From the NCBI RefSeq assembly GCF_020991275.1, contig NZ_JAJLQY010000013.1, positions 1 to 64,000 on the forward strand: 64,000 nucleotides of DNA, written 5' to 3'. The notes below the pieces were generated by a model. It saw nothing but the letters and a program-made list of their open reading frames with translations. It made no database searches and was not told the origin of the DNA. Source of the DNA: Actinocorallia sp. API 0066. GTDB taxonomy: Bacteria > Actinomycetota > Actinomycetes > Streptosporangiales > Streptosporangiaceae. Shown in pieces: positions 41,920 to 50,339 of the stretch (its first letter is position 1; each line of letters starts with the position of its first letter). A program made the position numbers and the translations under genes.

Positions 41920-41985
41920 GGGCTCTTCCCTCTCTCGTGACGGGGCCGGCGGTACGAGAGGCGCCCGGTCCGGCAACTTCAGGGG

Positions 41986-42136
41986 TTGCATGTAATCCCT
42001 GGTTCCGGGAACCAGCCTGCGACCTCGGTATGTCATCCAGGTAACACCAGGTTAAGCCCATGTGTGCAATCCAGGGATCCTGCTCGGATCCAGCGATTTA
42101 ACGGCACCGACACAAACCCATGTTTACATGCAATCC
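41986..42136. promoter_or_regulatory. Divergent control region with three operator copies
   Basis: Between the dioxygenase (minus) and the binding protein (plus) lie TTGCATGTAATCC (41986-41998), ATGTGTGCAATCC (42060-42072) and TTACATGCAATCC (42124-42136), all versions of TTRCATGYAATCC with a TTRCATGYAA palindromic core. A perfect palindrome CTGGTTCC-G-GGAACCAG (41999-42015) directly follows the first. Two GGATCC sites nearby form another small repeat. Confidence 0.6.
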
Positions 42137-42171
42137 ACCCACCAACATTCCCCAGAGAGCGAGCGTTGCAC

Positions 42172-43332
42172 ATGAGACGGTTCACCACGATGCTGGCCGC
42201 GGGCGCGGTCGGCGCCCTCGCCCTCACCGCCTGCGGCGCCGACGAGACGGCGGACGGGGCCCCCTCCGCCGCGCTGGAGGCGGCCCCGCAGGAGCAGCGC
42301 CTGGACGGCGCCTGCCCGGCCGAGGTCGTCGTCCAGCTCCAGTGGCAGCCGCAGTCCGACATGGGCGCGATGTTCCAACTGCTCGGCCCCGGCGCGAAGG
42401 TCGACTCGGACGCCAAGGCGATCACCGGCCCGCTCGTGGCGGGCGGCAAGGACACCGGCGTGAAGCTGACGCTGCGGGCGGGCGGCCCGGCCATCGGCTT
42501 CCAGTCCGTGCCGTCCCAGATGTACGTGGACGAGAAGATCTCGTTCGGCCTCGTGCACGGCGACCAGCTCGTCGCGGCCGCCGGAGAGCAGCGCGTCGTA
42601 GGGGTGACGCCGCTCCTGTCGCACACCCCGGCGATCCTGCTGTGGGACCCCAAGACGTACCCGCAGTGGAAGACGATCGCGGACATCGGCAAGACCGACG
42701 CGTCCGTCGTCGTCTCGAAGGGCCAGTACTACCCTCAGTGGCTCGTCGCGCAGGGGCTGGTGAAGAAGTCGCAGATCGACGAGAGCTACGACGGCTCGCC
42801 CGCGCGCTTCGCCAGCCGTCCGGACATCGCCCTCCAGGGCTTCGCCAACTCCGAGCCCTACACGTTCGAGAAGCAGACGCCGGCCTGGAACAAGCCTGTG
42901 GCGTACCAGCTTCTCAAGGACGCGGGTTATGACATCTACGCGTCCAACCTCTCGGTCCGCGCGGACAAGCTGGAGAAGCTGGCGCCCTGCCTGGAGAAGC
43001 TCGTCCCGCTCGTGCAGCAGGCGGGCGTGGACTACCTCACCTCCCCCGACGCGACGAACAAGGTGATCATCGACATGGTCGCCGAGGTCGTCTCCTTCTT
43101 CCCCTACAGCGAGGGCGAGGCGACCTACAGCGCCCAGCTCCTGAAGGACAAGGGGCTGATCGGGAACGAGGCGGACGGCTCCCTGGGCACCTATGACACC
43201 AAGCGCGTCACGGAGCAGGTGGAGATGCTTGCGCCCGTCCTGAAGGCGGCGGGTATCGACGTACCCTCTGACCTCAGGCCGGAGGACTTCTTCACCGACC
43301 GGTTCACCGACCACAAGATCGGCATCAAGTGA
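42172..43332 (+). CDS. ABC transporter substrate-binding lipoprotein (NMT1/THI5-like)
   Basis: This 386-aa protein starts with a lipoprotein signal (lipobox LTAC, Cys near residue 22). The mature part is a two-lobe periplasmic-binding fold with LQWQPQSDMGAMFQLLG and YVDEKISFGLVHGDQLVAA. NMT1/THI5-type binding proteins carry pyrimidines, taurine, nitrate or aromatic sulfonates, and pair with NitT/TauT transporters such as the ATPase and permease at 34937-36574. It is tightly coupled to the amidohydrolase that follows, with GTGA overlap. The start ATG has only a weak purine-rich site (GAGAGCGAGCG). Confidence 0.9.
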   Translation: MRRFTTMLAAGAVGALALTACGADETADGAPSAALEAAPQEQRLDGACPAEVVVQLQWQPQSDMGAMFQLLGPGAKVDSDAKAITGPLVAGGKDTGVKLTLRAGGPAIGFQSVPSQMYVDEKISFGLVHGDQLVAAAGEQRVVGVTPLLSHTPAILLWDPKTYPQWKTIADIGKTDASVVVSKGQYYPQWLVAQGLVKKSQIDESYDGSPARFASRPDIALQGFANSEPYTFEKQTPAWNKPVAYQLLKDAGYDIYASNLSVRADKLEKLAPCLEKLVPLVQQAGVDYLTSPDATNKVIIDMVAEVVSFFPYSEGEATYSAQLLKDKGLIGNEADGSLGTYDTKRVTEQVEMLAPVLKAAGIDVPSDLRPEDFFTDRFTDHKIGIK

Positions 43333-44651
43333 CCGCGCAGCACCACAGCCCCGGCGCCGTCGTGGACGCCACCGTCTACCGCGACGGCGCCTGGGCGCCC
43401 CACCAGGACGTCCTGTTCGAGGACGGGGTGGTCACCGCCGTCCGCGACCACGTGCCCGGCACGGCGGGGATCGACGGCGCGGGCGCCCACGTGATCCCGG
43501 GCTTCGTCAACACCCACACGCACCTCCAGCAGGCGCTGATGCGGGGCGTCGGGGAGGGGCTGCCGCTGCTTTCGTGGCTGCTGTCGGTGGCCGAGGAGAC
43601 GGTCGCGCTCACTCCCGAACGGGCCTACCTGGCCGCCGCCGCAGGGGCGCTGGAGGCGCTCAGGAGCGGCACCACGACGCTCGTGGAGCACATGTGGCCC
43701 TCGCCGTCGCCGGAGCTGCACGACGCCGTCCTGCGGGCGCTGGAGGACGTCGGGATCCGCGCGGTGTTCGGCCGCGGCGTCACCGACCGGGTGGACGCTA
43801 CTCGCAAGTGGGGTTCGGACCCCCGCCTGGTCCAGCCGCTCGGCGAGGCGCTCGCGCACACCGACGAGCTGGCCGCGCGCGCCGCCAAGGGCGACGGCCG
43901 GATCACCATGGCGCTCGCGGTGCCCAACCCGCGCTGCCTGACGCCCGAGGGCATGGCCGTGGTCCGTGAGTTCGCCGAGGCCCGTGGCATGACCGTCTCC
44001 ATCCATCTGCTGGAGACGACGACGGACGACGACATGTGCCGCGCGCACACGGGCCTGGGCGCGGTGGAGTTCCTGGAGGCGTCCGGCTTCCTGTGGGACA
44101 GGCTGCTGGCCGTCCACTGCGTCGAGCTGTCGGCCGCCGGGATGCGGACGTTGGCGGCGCATGGGGTGGCGGTCTCCTACAACCCGGTGAGCAACATGCG
44201 TCTGGGCAGCGGTGTGGCTCCCGTCCCGGAGATGCTGGAGGCGGGTCTACGCGTCGGGCTCGGGGTGGACGGCGCCGCCAGCAACGACACCCAGGACATG
44301 CTGGAGGCCCTGCGGCTCGGCTCCTACGTGCAGCGCGCCCTGCACCGGCGCGCGGATCTGCTGCCCGCGCCCGCGATGCTCGACCTGGCCTGCGCGGGCG
44401 CGAACCGCGTGCTCGGCCTCCCCTCCCCGACGAGCGGTGTCACGCCCGGCTCCCCGGCCGACCTCACGCTCCTCCGGTTCGACCGTGACTACGCGGTCCT
44501 GCCCGTCCGCGACCCTTCGGCGACGCTGCTGACGACGGGCACCCCGCGCCTCGTCGACACGGTGCTCGTGAACGGCGACCCCGTCATCCGCGACGGCAGG
44601 AGCACCCGCCTGGACGAGGCGGACCTGACGGCCCGTCTCCTGGCGCTCTGA
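43329..44651 (+). CDS. TRZ/ATZ-type amidohydrolase
   Basis: This 440-aa metal-dependent deaminase/hydrolase is of the cytosine-deaminase / S-adenosylhomocysteine-deaminase / chlorohydrolase group. Metal ligands are His63 and His65 in VNTHTHLQQ, a His in SIHLLET, a His in AVHCVEL and an Asp in GLGVDGAASND. Such enzymes remove amino or chloro groups from N-heterocycles (guanine, cytosine, triazines). The GTG start overlaps the binding-protein stop. It may act on the imported compound before or after the dioxygenases. The C-terminus returns to the composite beta-domain typical of the family. Confidence 0.9.
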   Translation: MTAQHHSPGAVVDATVYRDGAWAPHQDVLFEDGVVTAVRDHVPGTAGIDGAGAHVIPGFVNTHTHLQQALMRGVGEGLPLLSWLLSVAEETVALTPERAYLAAAAGALEALRSGTTTLVEHMWPSPSPELHDAVLRALEDVGIRAVFGRGVTDRVDATRKWGSDPRLVQPLGEALAHTDELAARAAKGDGRITMALAVPNPRCLTPEGMAVVREFAEARGMTVSIHLLETTTDDDMCRAHTGLGAVEFLEASGFLWDRLLAVHCVELSAAGMRTLAAHGVAVSYNPVSNMRLGSGVAPVPEMLEAGLRVGLGVDGAASNDTQDMLEALRLGSYVQRALHRRADLLPAPAMLDLACAGANRVLGLPSPTSGVTPGSPADLTLLRFDRDYAVLPVRDPSATLLTTGTPRLVDTVLVNGDPVIRDGRSTRLDEADLTARLLAL

Positions 44652-44654
44652 CGG

Positions 44655-44687
44655 GCCGGGGCAGGCGCACGCGCGACCCGCCCCGGC
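44655..44687. terminator. Bidirectional hairpin terminator
   Basis: Arms GCCGGGGC (44655-44662) and GCCCCGGC (44680-44687) are perfectly complementary, with adjoining AGG and CCC. The hairpin lies between the convergent amidohydrolase and DoxX genes and could stop both transcripts. Confidence 0.6.
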
Positions 44688-44699
44688 GTAGGGCACCGG

Positions 44700-45218
44700 T
44701 CAGGAGGAGGGGGTCTCCGCCGGTGCGCGGGAGGGCCGCCAGCAGGCGGCCAGAAGCAGTAGGCCGCCCACACCGCCGCCAGCGGCGACGAGCAGACCCC
44801 ACGGGCCGTCCAGGGCGAGGCCGACGAGGTGGTCCACGGACCAACGGCCGGGCCCCAGCGCGGCCAGGGCGCAGGCCGCCAGGATGATCATGAGGACGTA
44901 CTCGTAGCCCTCGCCCGGACGGAAGATGAAGAACCCGTTCCTCAGGTGGTTGGCCACCAGGGCGACGACCATCGTGCCGACCACGGCGGCGGTGGCGAGC
45001 GCGTTCAGGAGTCCCGCCAGGAGGAGGACGCCCGCGCCCAGTTCGGTGACCGTCGCGAGCAGCGCGTGGACCCGGCCCGGACGGATGCCGATGGACTCGA
45101 ACCAGCGGGCCGTCCCCGAAAGGCGGCCGCCGCCGAAGGCGTGGTTCCAGCCGTGCGCGACCATCGTGACGCCCAGGGTGAGCCGCAGCAGGGCGGCGGC
45201 CAGATCAGTCTCGATCAT
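44700..45218 (-). CDS. DoxX family membrane protein
   Basis: This 172-aa protein has four hydrophobic helices and the DoxX segments GVTMVAHGWNHAFGG and TELGAGVLLLAGLL. DoxX-like proteins are small membrane oxidoreductase-associated proteins, in some cases parts of thiosulfate:quinone oxidoreductase or redox-stress complexes. It is the last gene of the long minus-strand catabolic operon, seven bases after the ferredoxin reductase, so it may help pass electrons to or from that system, but direct evidence is lacking. Confidence 0.82.
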   Translation of the reverse strand: MIETDLAAALLRLTLGVTMVAHGWNHAFGGGRLSGTARWFESIGIRPGRVHALLATVTELGAGVLLLAGLLNALATAAVVGTMVVALVANHLRNGFFIFRPGEGYEYVLMIILAACALAALGPGRWSVDHLVGLALDGPWGLLVAAGGGVGGLLLLAACWRPSRAPAETPSS

Positions 45219-45225
45219 CGTGCCC

Positions 45226-46422
45226 TCACCGTCCGGCCTGGGCGAGGACGGCGGACCGTGACGCCCCGGCGGCGACGAGCGCCCGATAGCGGACGAACAA
45301 AGCGGGCGCACCGAAGGAGGCGACCCCGCTGAGCGCGTCCCCGGTGAAGTAGCCAAGAACCGTCCCCTTCACGGGGCCTCCTTCCAGCCCTGCGCCGTGC
45401 AGGGTGAGCACCTCGTCGGCGGCGCCGGTGCGGCCGACGGTCTGGATCTTCATGCCGAACTGGTCGGACCAGACGTACGGGGGCGCCGCCTTGGGGAGCG
45501 GCGCGCCGAGCACATCGCACGCCACGGCCGCCGCCTGGTCAAGGGTCGTGGTCCAGTGTTCGCCCCGGTGGTGGGCGAGGGCGGCCGGGTCCCACCAGGC
45601 GGCGGCGTCGCCGACCGCCCAGACGGACTCCGCGCCCAGCGCGCGGCCGCGCTCGTCACACGCGAGGCCGCCTTGCGCGCGGCTGCCCGTGCCGTCGAGC
45701 CAGGCGAGGTCGGGCGCCGCGCCGACGCTCACCAGGACGGCGTCCGCGCCGAGCGTCGTGCCGTCGGCGAGGGTGACGGTGCGGGCGTCGGCGAAGCCGG
45801 TGAGCGCGGTTCCGCAGCGCAGGGCGACGCCCGCCTCGGTGAACAGCCGCGCCGCCAGCATGCCCGCGCGGGGCCCCAGTGCCCGCTCACACGGCACGGC
45901 GGCCGTTTCCAGGACCATCACCGCGACTCCGGCCTCGGCGGCCGCACAGGCGACCTCGGCGCCGATGAAGCCGCCGCCGACGATGAGCAGCGACCGCGCC
46001 GGGCCGAGCGCGTCGCGCAGCGCGAGCGCGTCGCCCAGGGTGCGCAGGGTGTGCGCGCCGTCCGGCTGGCCGGGCAGGGTGCGCGGCACAACGCCGGTCG
46101 CGACGACGACGGCGTCGCCCGCGACCTCCGAACCGTCCGCGAGGCCGACCGTGGTGCCGCGCAGCGACGTCGCCCGGACCCCGAACCGCGTCTTCACGCC
46201 GAGTTCGGCGAGCGCCACGTCGTCGCGCAGCACGACCCGCTCAGGCTCCCACTGCCCCTTGAGGATCTGTTTGGACAGCGGCGGCCTGTCGTAAGGCGGA
46301 TGCGCCTCACCCCCGACGAGGGTGATCGCCCCGCCGTACCCCTCGGCCCGCAGCCGCTCGACGGTCTTCACCCCGCCGAGCCCGGCCCCGACCACCACAA
46401 CATGCGAAGGCACGCCTTTCAC
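45226..46422 (-). CDS. Ferredoxin reductase-like FAD/NAD(P) oxidoreductase
   Basis: This 398-aa flavoprotein has two dinucleotide-binding motifs, VVVGAGLGGVKT near residue 9 and LIVGGGFIGAEVA near residue 146, and the FAD motif in SVWAVGDAAAW. It matches the rubredoxin/ferredoxin/putidaredoxin reductase family with a C-terminal reductase domain. In this operon it most likely carries electrons from NAD(P)H to the ferredoxins at 49972 and 51754, and thence to the P450 at 50340. Confidence 0.92.
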   Translation of the reverse strand: MKGVPSHVVVVGAGLGGVKTVERLRAEGYGGAITLVGGEAHPPYDRPPLSKQILKGQWEPERVVLRDDVALAELGVKTRFGVRATSLRGTTVGLADGSEVAGDAVVVATGVVPRTLPGQPDGAHTLRTLGDALALRDALGPARSLLIVGGGFIGAEVACAAAEAGVAVMVLETAAVPCERALGPRAGMLAARLFTEAGVALRCGTALTGFADARTVTLADGTTLGADAVLVSVGAAPDLAWLDGTGSRAQGGLACDERGRALGAESVWAVGDAAAWWDPAALAHHRGEHWTTTLDQAAAVACDVLGAPLPKAAPPYVWSDQFGMKIQTVGRTGAADEVLTLHGAGLEGGPVKGTVLGYFTGDALSGVASFGAPALFVRYRALVAAGASRSAVLAQAGR

Positions 46423-46437
46423 CTCTCCCCCCGCCGG

Positions 46438-46740
46438 TCAGTCGGAGGCGGGGAGGGGCTTGGCGGTCTTCTGGGCGACCTCGGCGCCGTTGACGGCGAC
46501 CGGGTGGGTGCCGGGCTGGACGCAGAGGAGTTCGATGTCCACGCCGTCGGCGGTGTAGCGCTTGCCCAGGAGGGCGCCTGCGCCGGGGTCGGCGAGGGCC
46601 GGGGCCTGGGCGGGGGCCTGCTCGTCGGTCATGGCGCGGCCGCCGCAGGTGACGGTGAGGTCGTCGGCGGGGCAGCGGACGACGACGAGTGCGGTGCCGT
46701 CCACGGTGCTGCGGAGGGTCTGCCCTACGCGGAGTTTCAT
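46438..46740 (-). CDS. Small hypothetical protein
   Basis: This 100-aa soluble protein has a beta-rich start (VGQTLRSTVDGTALVVVRCP) with Cys in VVRCPAD, VTCGGR and ELLCVQP. No family recognised. The three Cys residues and a conserved-looking TCGGRAM segment might bind a metal. It is in the catabolic operon between the ferredoxin reductase (15 bases) and an aldehyde dehydrogenase, so a role in electron transfer or substrate handling is possible. Confidence 0.65.
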   Translation of the reverse strand: MKLRVGQTLRSTVDGTALVVVRCPADDLTVTCGGRAMTDEQAPAQAPALADPGAGALLGKRYTADGVDIELLCVQPGTHPVAVNGAEVAQKTAKPLPASD

Positions 46741-46774
46741 GCGGGTGCTCCTTGCTGTTGCGGAAGTCGGGGGT

Positions 46775-48223
46775 TCAGCGGGCGACGAGGCCGACGAGTT
46801 TCACGTCCAGGTACTCCTCGATGCCCTGCGCGCCGCCCTCGCGGCCCAGGCCGCTGGCGCCGACGCCGCCGAAGGGCGCGGCCGCGCCGGTCGGGTCGAT
46901 GTCGTTGACGCCGACGATGCCGAAGCGCAGCGCCTCGCTGACGCGGACCGCCCTGCCGAGATCGTTGGTGTAGACGTAGGAGGCGAGGCCGTATTCGGTG
47001 TCGTTGGCGCGCCGGACGGCCTCCTCCTCGGTGTCGAAGGGGATGACGGCGGCGACGGGCCCGAACGTCTCCTCGTGGTAGACGCGCATGGTCTCGTCCA
47101 CCCCGGTGAGGACGGTCGGCGCGTAGAAGCGGCCGGAAGACAGCCCGTCGGAGGTGAGCCGGTGCCCTCCGGCCAGCAGGCGGGCCCCGCGCGCGACCGC
47201 GTCCTCGACCTGCGCGGCGACCTTGGCCAGCGCCGCGTCGTCGACGAGCGGCCCGATCGCGACGCCGGGACGGTCGCCGGGCCCGGCCTCCAGCCGGGAG
47301 ACGCGGGCGACGAGTTCGGCGGTGAACGCGTCGAGGACCGACCGGTGGACGAAGATCCGGTTCGGGCTGATGCACGCCTGCCCGGTGTTGAGGAACTTGA
47401 CGAGGGCGGCGCCCTTGGCGGCGTGCGCCGGGTCAGCGTCGGGGAACACGAGCAGGGGCGCGTGCCCGCCCAGCTCCATCGAGACCCGCTTCATGGTGGC
47501 GGCCGCGCGCGCTGCGAGCCGCTTGCCCACGGCGGTCGAGCCGGTGAACGTCAGCTTCCGGACCGTGGGCGCGTCCAGCAGCCGGTCGCCGACGGCCTCG
47601 GGCCGCGCGGCGGTGACGAGGTTGGCGACGCCCGCCGGGAGCCCCGCCTCGGCGAGCAGGTCGAACACGGCGACGGCGCACAGCGGGGTCTGCTCGGCGG
47701 GCTTGAGGACGACGGTGCAGCCGGCGGCGACGGCGGGTGCCACCTTCCGGGTGATCATCGAGACCGGGTAGTTCCACGGGGTGATCGCCGCGACGACGCC
47801 GACCGGCTGGCGTAGCACGGTGAGCCGCTGGTCGGCGCGGGCTGACGGGATCGTGCCTCCGTAGACGCGCTTGGCCTCCTCGGCGAACCAGCTCAGGAAG
47901 CTCGCGGCGTAGCGCACCTCGTTGCGGGCCGCCTTCAGTGGCTTGCCCTGCTCGCGCGTCATCAGCGCGGCGAGGGATTCGGACCGCTCCAGCATCAGGT
48001 CGTGCGCCTTCCACAGCACCTCCGCGCGCCGGTAGGCGGTCTCCCTGCTCCAGGAGGGGAACGCCGCGGTGGCGGCGGCGAGCGCCCGGTCGGTCTCGGC
48101 GGCGCCGGCGTCGGCGGCCGTGCCGACGATGTCGCCGGTGGCCGGGTCGGTGACGTCGAAGGTCGCGCCGTCGTCGGCACCCTGCCACTTGCCGTCGATG
48201 AACAGGGTGTCCCCGTCCCGCAC
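46775..48223 (-). CDS. NAD(P)-dependent aldehyde dehydrogenase 1
   Basis: This 482-aa enzyme has the Rossmann motif FTGSTAVGKRLAA, the catalytic Glu in MELGGHAP and Cys in NTGQACISPNR, all as in succinate-semialdehyde-type dehydrogenases. It oxidises an aldehyde to an acid. The GTG at 48223 is preferred since GGAGGAG lies just upstream; an ATG at 48256 is also in frame. It is in the P450 operon, 78 bases after the DUF35-thiolase fusion gene. A second aldehyde dehydrogenase lies at 52875. Confidence 0.95.
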   Translation of the reverse strand: MRDGDTLFIDGKWQGADDGATFDVTDPATGDIVGTAADAGAAETDRALAAATAAFPSWSRETAYRRAEVLWKAHDLMLERSESLAALMTREQGKPLKAARNEVRYAASFLSWFAEEAKRVYGGTIPSARADQRLTVLRQPVGVVAAITPWNYPVSMITRKVAPAVAAGCTVVLKPAEQTPLCAVAVFDLLAEAGLPAGVANLVTAARPEAVGDRLLDAPTVRKLTFTGSTAVGKRLAARAAATMKRVSMELGGHAPLLVFPDADPAHAAKGAALVKFLNTGQACISPNRIFVHRSVLDAFTAELVARVSRLEAGPGDRPGVAIGPLVDDAALAKVAAQVEDAVARGARLLAGGHRLTSDGLSSGRFYAPTVLTGVDETMRVYHEETFGPVAAVIPFDTEEEAVRRANDTEYGLASYVYTNDLGRAVRVSEALRFGIVGVNDIDPTGAAAPFGGVGASGLGREGGAQGIEEYLDVKLVGLVAR

Positions 48224-48301
48224 GTCTCCTCCGATCGACGTTTCTACATGTCTCATATCGTCAATGATTCCCGATCCGCGACCGCCGGACGGAGCCGGGG
48301 G

Positions 48302-49972
48302 TCACCGGTCGGCCCGCAGCAGCATGGCGCCGCTGGGGGTGAGGCCGCCGCTGCTCACCACGGCCACCCGCGCGTCGGGCACCTGCCGTTCCCCGGCGTC
48401 GCCGCGCAGTTGCACGATCGCCTCGTGCAGCAGGCCCATCCCGTGCGTCCGGCCGTGCGAGAGCTGCCCGCCGTGCGTGTTCAGCGGCAGGATCCCGTCA
48501 CGGGCGATGTTCTTGCCGCCCGCAAGGAAGTCCTTCGCCTCACCGAGGCCGCAGAACCCGAGCGCCTCGATCCACGAGAGGCAGTTGAACGTGAATCCGT
48601 CGTAGAGTTCCGCGACGTCCACGTCCGACGGCCGCAGCGACGTCCGTGTCCACAGGTGCGCGGCGGGGCCGAGCACCTGGGGCTCGTGCGTCGAGGTGCT
48701 CTGATCCCATTCGAGGCGCTCGATGATCTGCGTCCCGACCGCCTCGACCCGCACCGGCCGCACCCGCAGGTCCCCGGCCGTCTCGGCGGCCGACACTACG
48801 ACGGCGATCGAACCATCACACGGGACGTCGCAGTCGTACAGCCCGAACGGCGTGGTGATCGGCCGCGCCGACAGGTAGTCGTCCATCGTCATCGGATCGC
48901 GGTACACGGCACTCGGATCAAGCGCCGCGTTGGCCCGCTGGTTCAGGGCGATCCACCCGAGCGTCTCCCGCGTCGTCCCGTACCGGTGGAAGTGGCGCTG
49001 CGCCGTCTGCGCGAGCGTGTGCGCCGCCGAGGTGGCCCCGAAGGGCATCCCCCAGCCCATGTCCCCGGTCACACGCCCCCGTGACGGCACGCCCAAGGCG
49101 CCCTGTCGTAGCAGCGTGTCGTGGGTGGACTGCCACACCGTCCGGAAGCACAGCACGTGCCGGGCGAGGCCGGCCGACACCGCGAGCATCGCCGCGACGA
49201 CCGACCCGCCGGGCCCGAACGTCTCCCCGCCGCCGTTGAACCAGGTGGGACGCAGCCGCAACGCGGCCTCCAGGGCTGTCACGCCGCCCTCGCCCATGCC
49301 GTGCTCAAGCCCGCCGCCGGGGTACGTGGACAGCCCGTCGATGTCGTCCATCGTGAGCCCGGCGTCCGCCACGGCGGCCCGGCAGGCCGCCACCGTCAAC
49401 GCCAGCGGATCGGTCATCAACCGCCGCCCGATCGCCGACCTCCCGATCCCGGAAAGCACAGCGTCGTCCTCAAACCGTTTGACGACCCGTGCGGGCCGCA
49501 CCAGAGAGGCCACCCGCTCAGCGGTCAGCTCATCGTCCGGCAGGGGGGACGGCGTCTCCGGCTGAGCCGCGCCGGGCCGGAAGAGCGGCAGCCACACGTC
49601 CTCGACCCGCTCGAAGACGACCTCCACCGCCATCCCGAGTTCGAGGTCGGCCTCCCCACAGTCCACCAGCCGCGTGGTGAGCCGAACCCGGGGATCCTCC
49701 TCCAACGCCACCTGAGCCACGATCAAAGGCCCAGGAACCCCCGGCAACAAGAACCGGTGGCTCACGGTGAAACCGAACAGGATCCCCCTCCCGGACACCT
49801 CGCGCACGCCGGGCCCGTCAACCCGGCACGAAGGGCACACCGGCTTGGGCGGATGGATGAGAGCCGAACAGGAGGCACACTCCTGAATCCGCAGCCTTCC
49901 GTCAGCCCCGGAGCGCCAATAGAACTCCGTCCACGGTGTGACGAAGGGAAGCGGCCGTCCCGACGCGCTCAT
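48302..49972 (-). CDS. DUF35 (zinc ribbon/OB)-thiolase fusion, SCP2/Ltp2-like
   Basis: This 556-aa protein joins two domains. Residues 1-135 are a DUF35 domain with zinc-ribbon cysteines Cys32, Cys35, Cys46 and Cys49 and an OB-fold. Residues ~170-556 are a thiolase-superfamily domain of the lipid-transfer-protein type, with STYPGGGLEHG, ELYDGFTFNCLSWIEALG and NTHGGQLSHGR. In sterol side-chain catabolism such domains occur as separate partners (Ltp2 aldolase with a DUF35 of ChsH2), where they cleave a beta-hydroxyacyl-CoA. Fusion implies a constitutive complex. The ATG overlaps the preceding ferredoxin stop by one base (TGATG). Confidence 0.88.
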   Translation of the reverse strand: MSASGRPLPFVTPWTEFYWRSGADGRLRIQECASCSALIHPPKPVCPSCRVDGPGVREVSGRGILFGFTVSHRFLLPGVPGPLIVAQVALEEDPRVRLTTRLVDCGEADLELGMAVEVVFERVEDVWLPLFRPGAAQPETPSPLPDDELTAERVASLVRPARVVKRFEDDAVLSGIGRSAIGRRLMTDPLALTVAACRAAVADAGLTMDDIDGLSTYPGGGLEHGMGEGGVTALEAALRLRPTWFNGGGETFGPGGSVVAAMLAVSAGLARHVLCFRTVWQSTHDTLLRQGALGVPSRGRVTGDMGWGMPFGATSAAHTLAQTAQRHFHRYGTTRETLGWIALNQRANAALDPSAVYRDPMTMDDYLSARPITTPFGLYDCDVPCDGSIAVVVSAAETAGDLRVRPVRVEAVGTQIIERLEWDQSTSTHEPQVLGPAAHLWTRTSLRPSDVDVAELYDGFTFNCLSWIEALGFCGLGEAKDFLAGGKNIARDGILPLNTHGGQLSHGRTHGMGLLHEAIVQLRGDAGERQVPDARVAVVSSGGLTPSGAMLLRADR

Positions 49973-50292
49973 CAGCGGTCCTCCTTCAAAGGCAGCCCCA
50001 CCACGGAGGCGTGGTCGGGCAGGGAACCGAGCGCGGAGGCGCCGCCGGGCGACCCGACCTCCGCGAAGACGTCCGCGTTGATCCGCGTGTAGTCCTTCCA
50101 CTCCTCCGGGAGGTCTTCCTCGTAGTAGATGGCCCCGACGGGGCACACCTGCTCGCAGGCGCCGCAGTCGACGCACTCGTCCGGCTGGATGTAGGCCATC
50201 CGCTCGCCCGGATAGATGCAGTCGACGGGACAGGCGTCCACACAGGATCTGTCGAGGACGTCGACACAGGGTTGGGCCACCACGTAGGCCAC
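49972..50292 (-). CDS. fdxA: 7Fe-type ferredoxin (FdxA-like)
   Basis: This 106-aa ferredoxin has Cys9, Cys17, Cys21 and Cys25 in PCVDVLDRSCVDACPVDC and a second set in ECVDCGACEQVCPVG. That pattern fits [3Fe-4S][4Fe-4S] FdxA proteins. It is about the usual length. It should carry electrons for the P450 or for another enzyme in the operon. It precedes the DUF35-thiolase gene, with one-base overlap, and lies 48 bases after the P450 gene. Confidence 0.92.
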   Translation of the reverse strand: MAYVVAQPCVDVLDRSCVDACPVDCIYPGERMAYIQPDECVDCGACEQVCPVGAIYYEEDLPEEWKDYTRINADVFAEVGSPGGASALGSLPDHASVVGLPLKEDR

Positions 50293-50339
50293 GACGCACT
50301 CCCCTTCGTCTCACTCGCTGGTGTTGTGGACCCGGCGGC

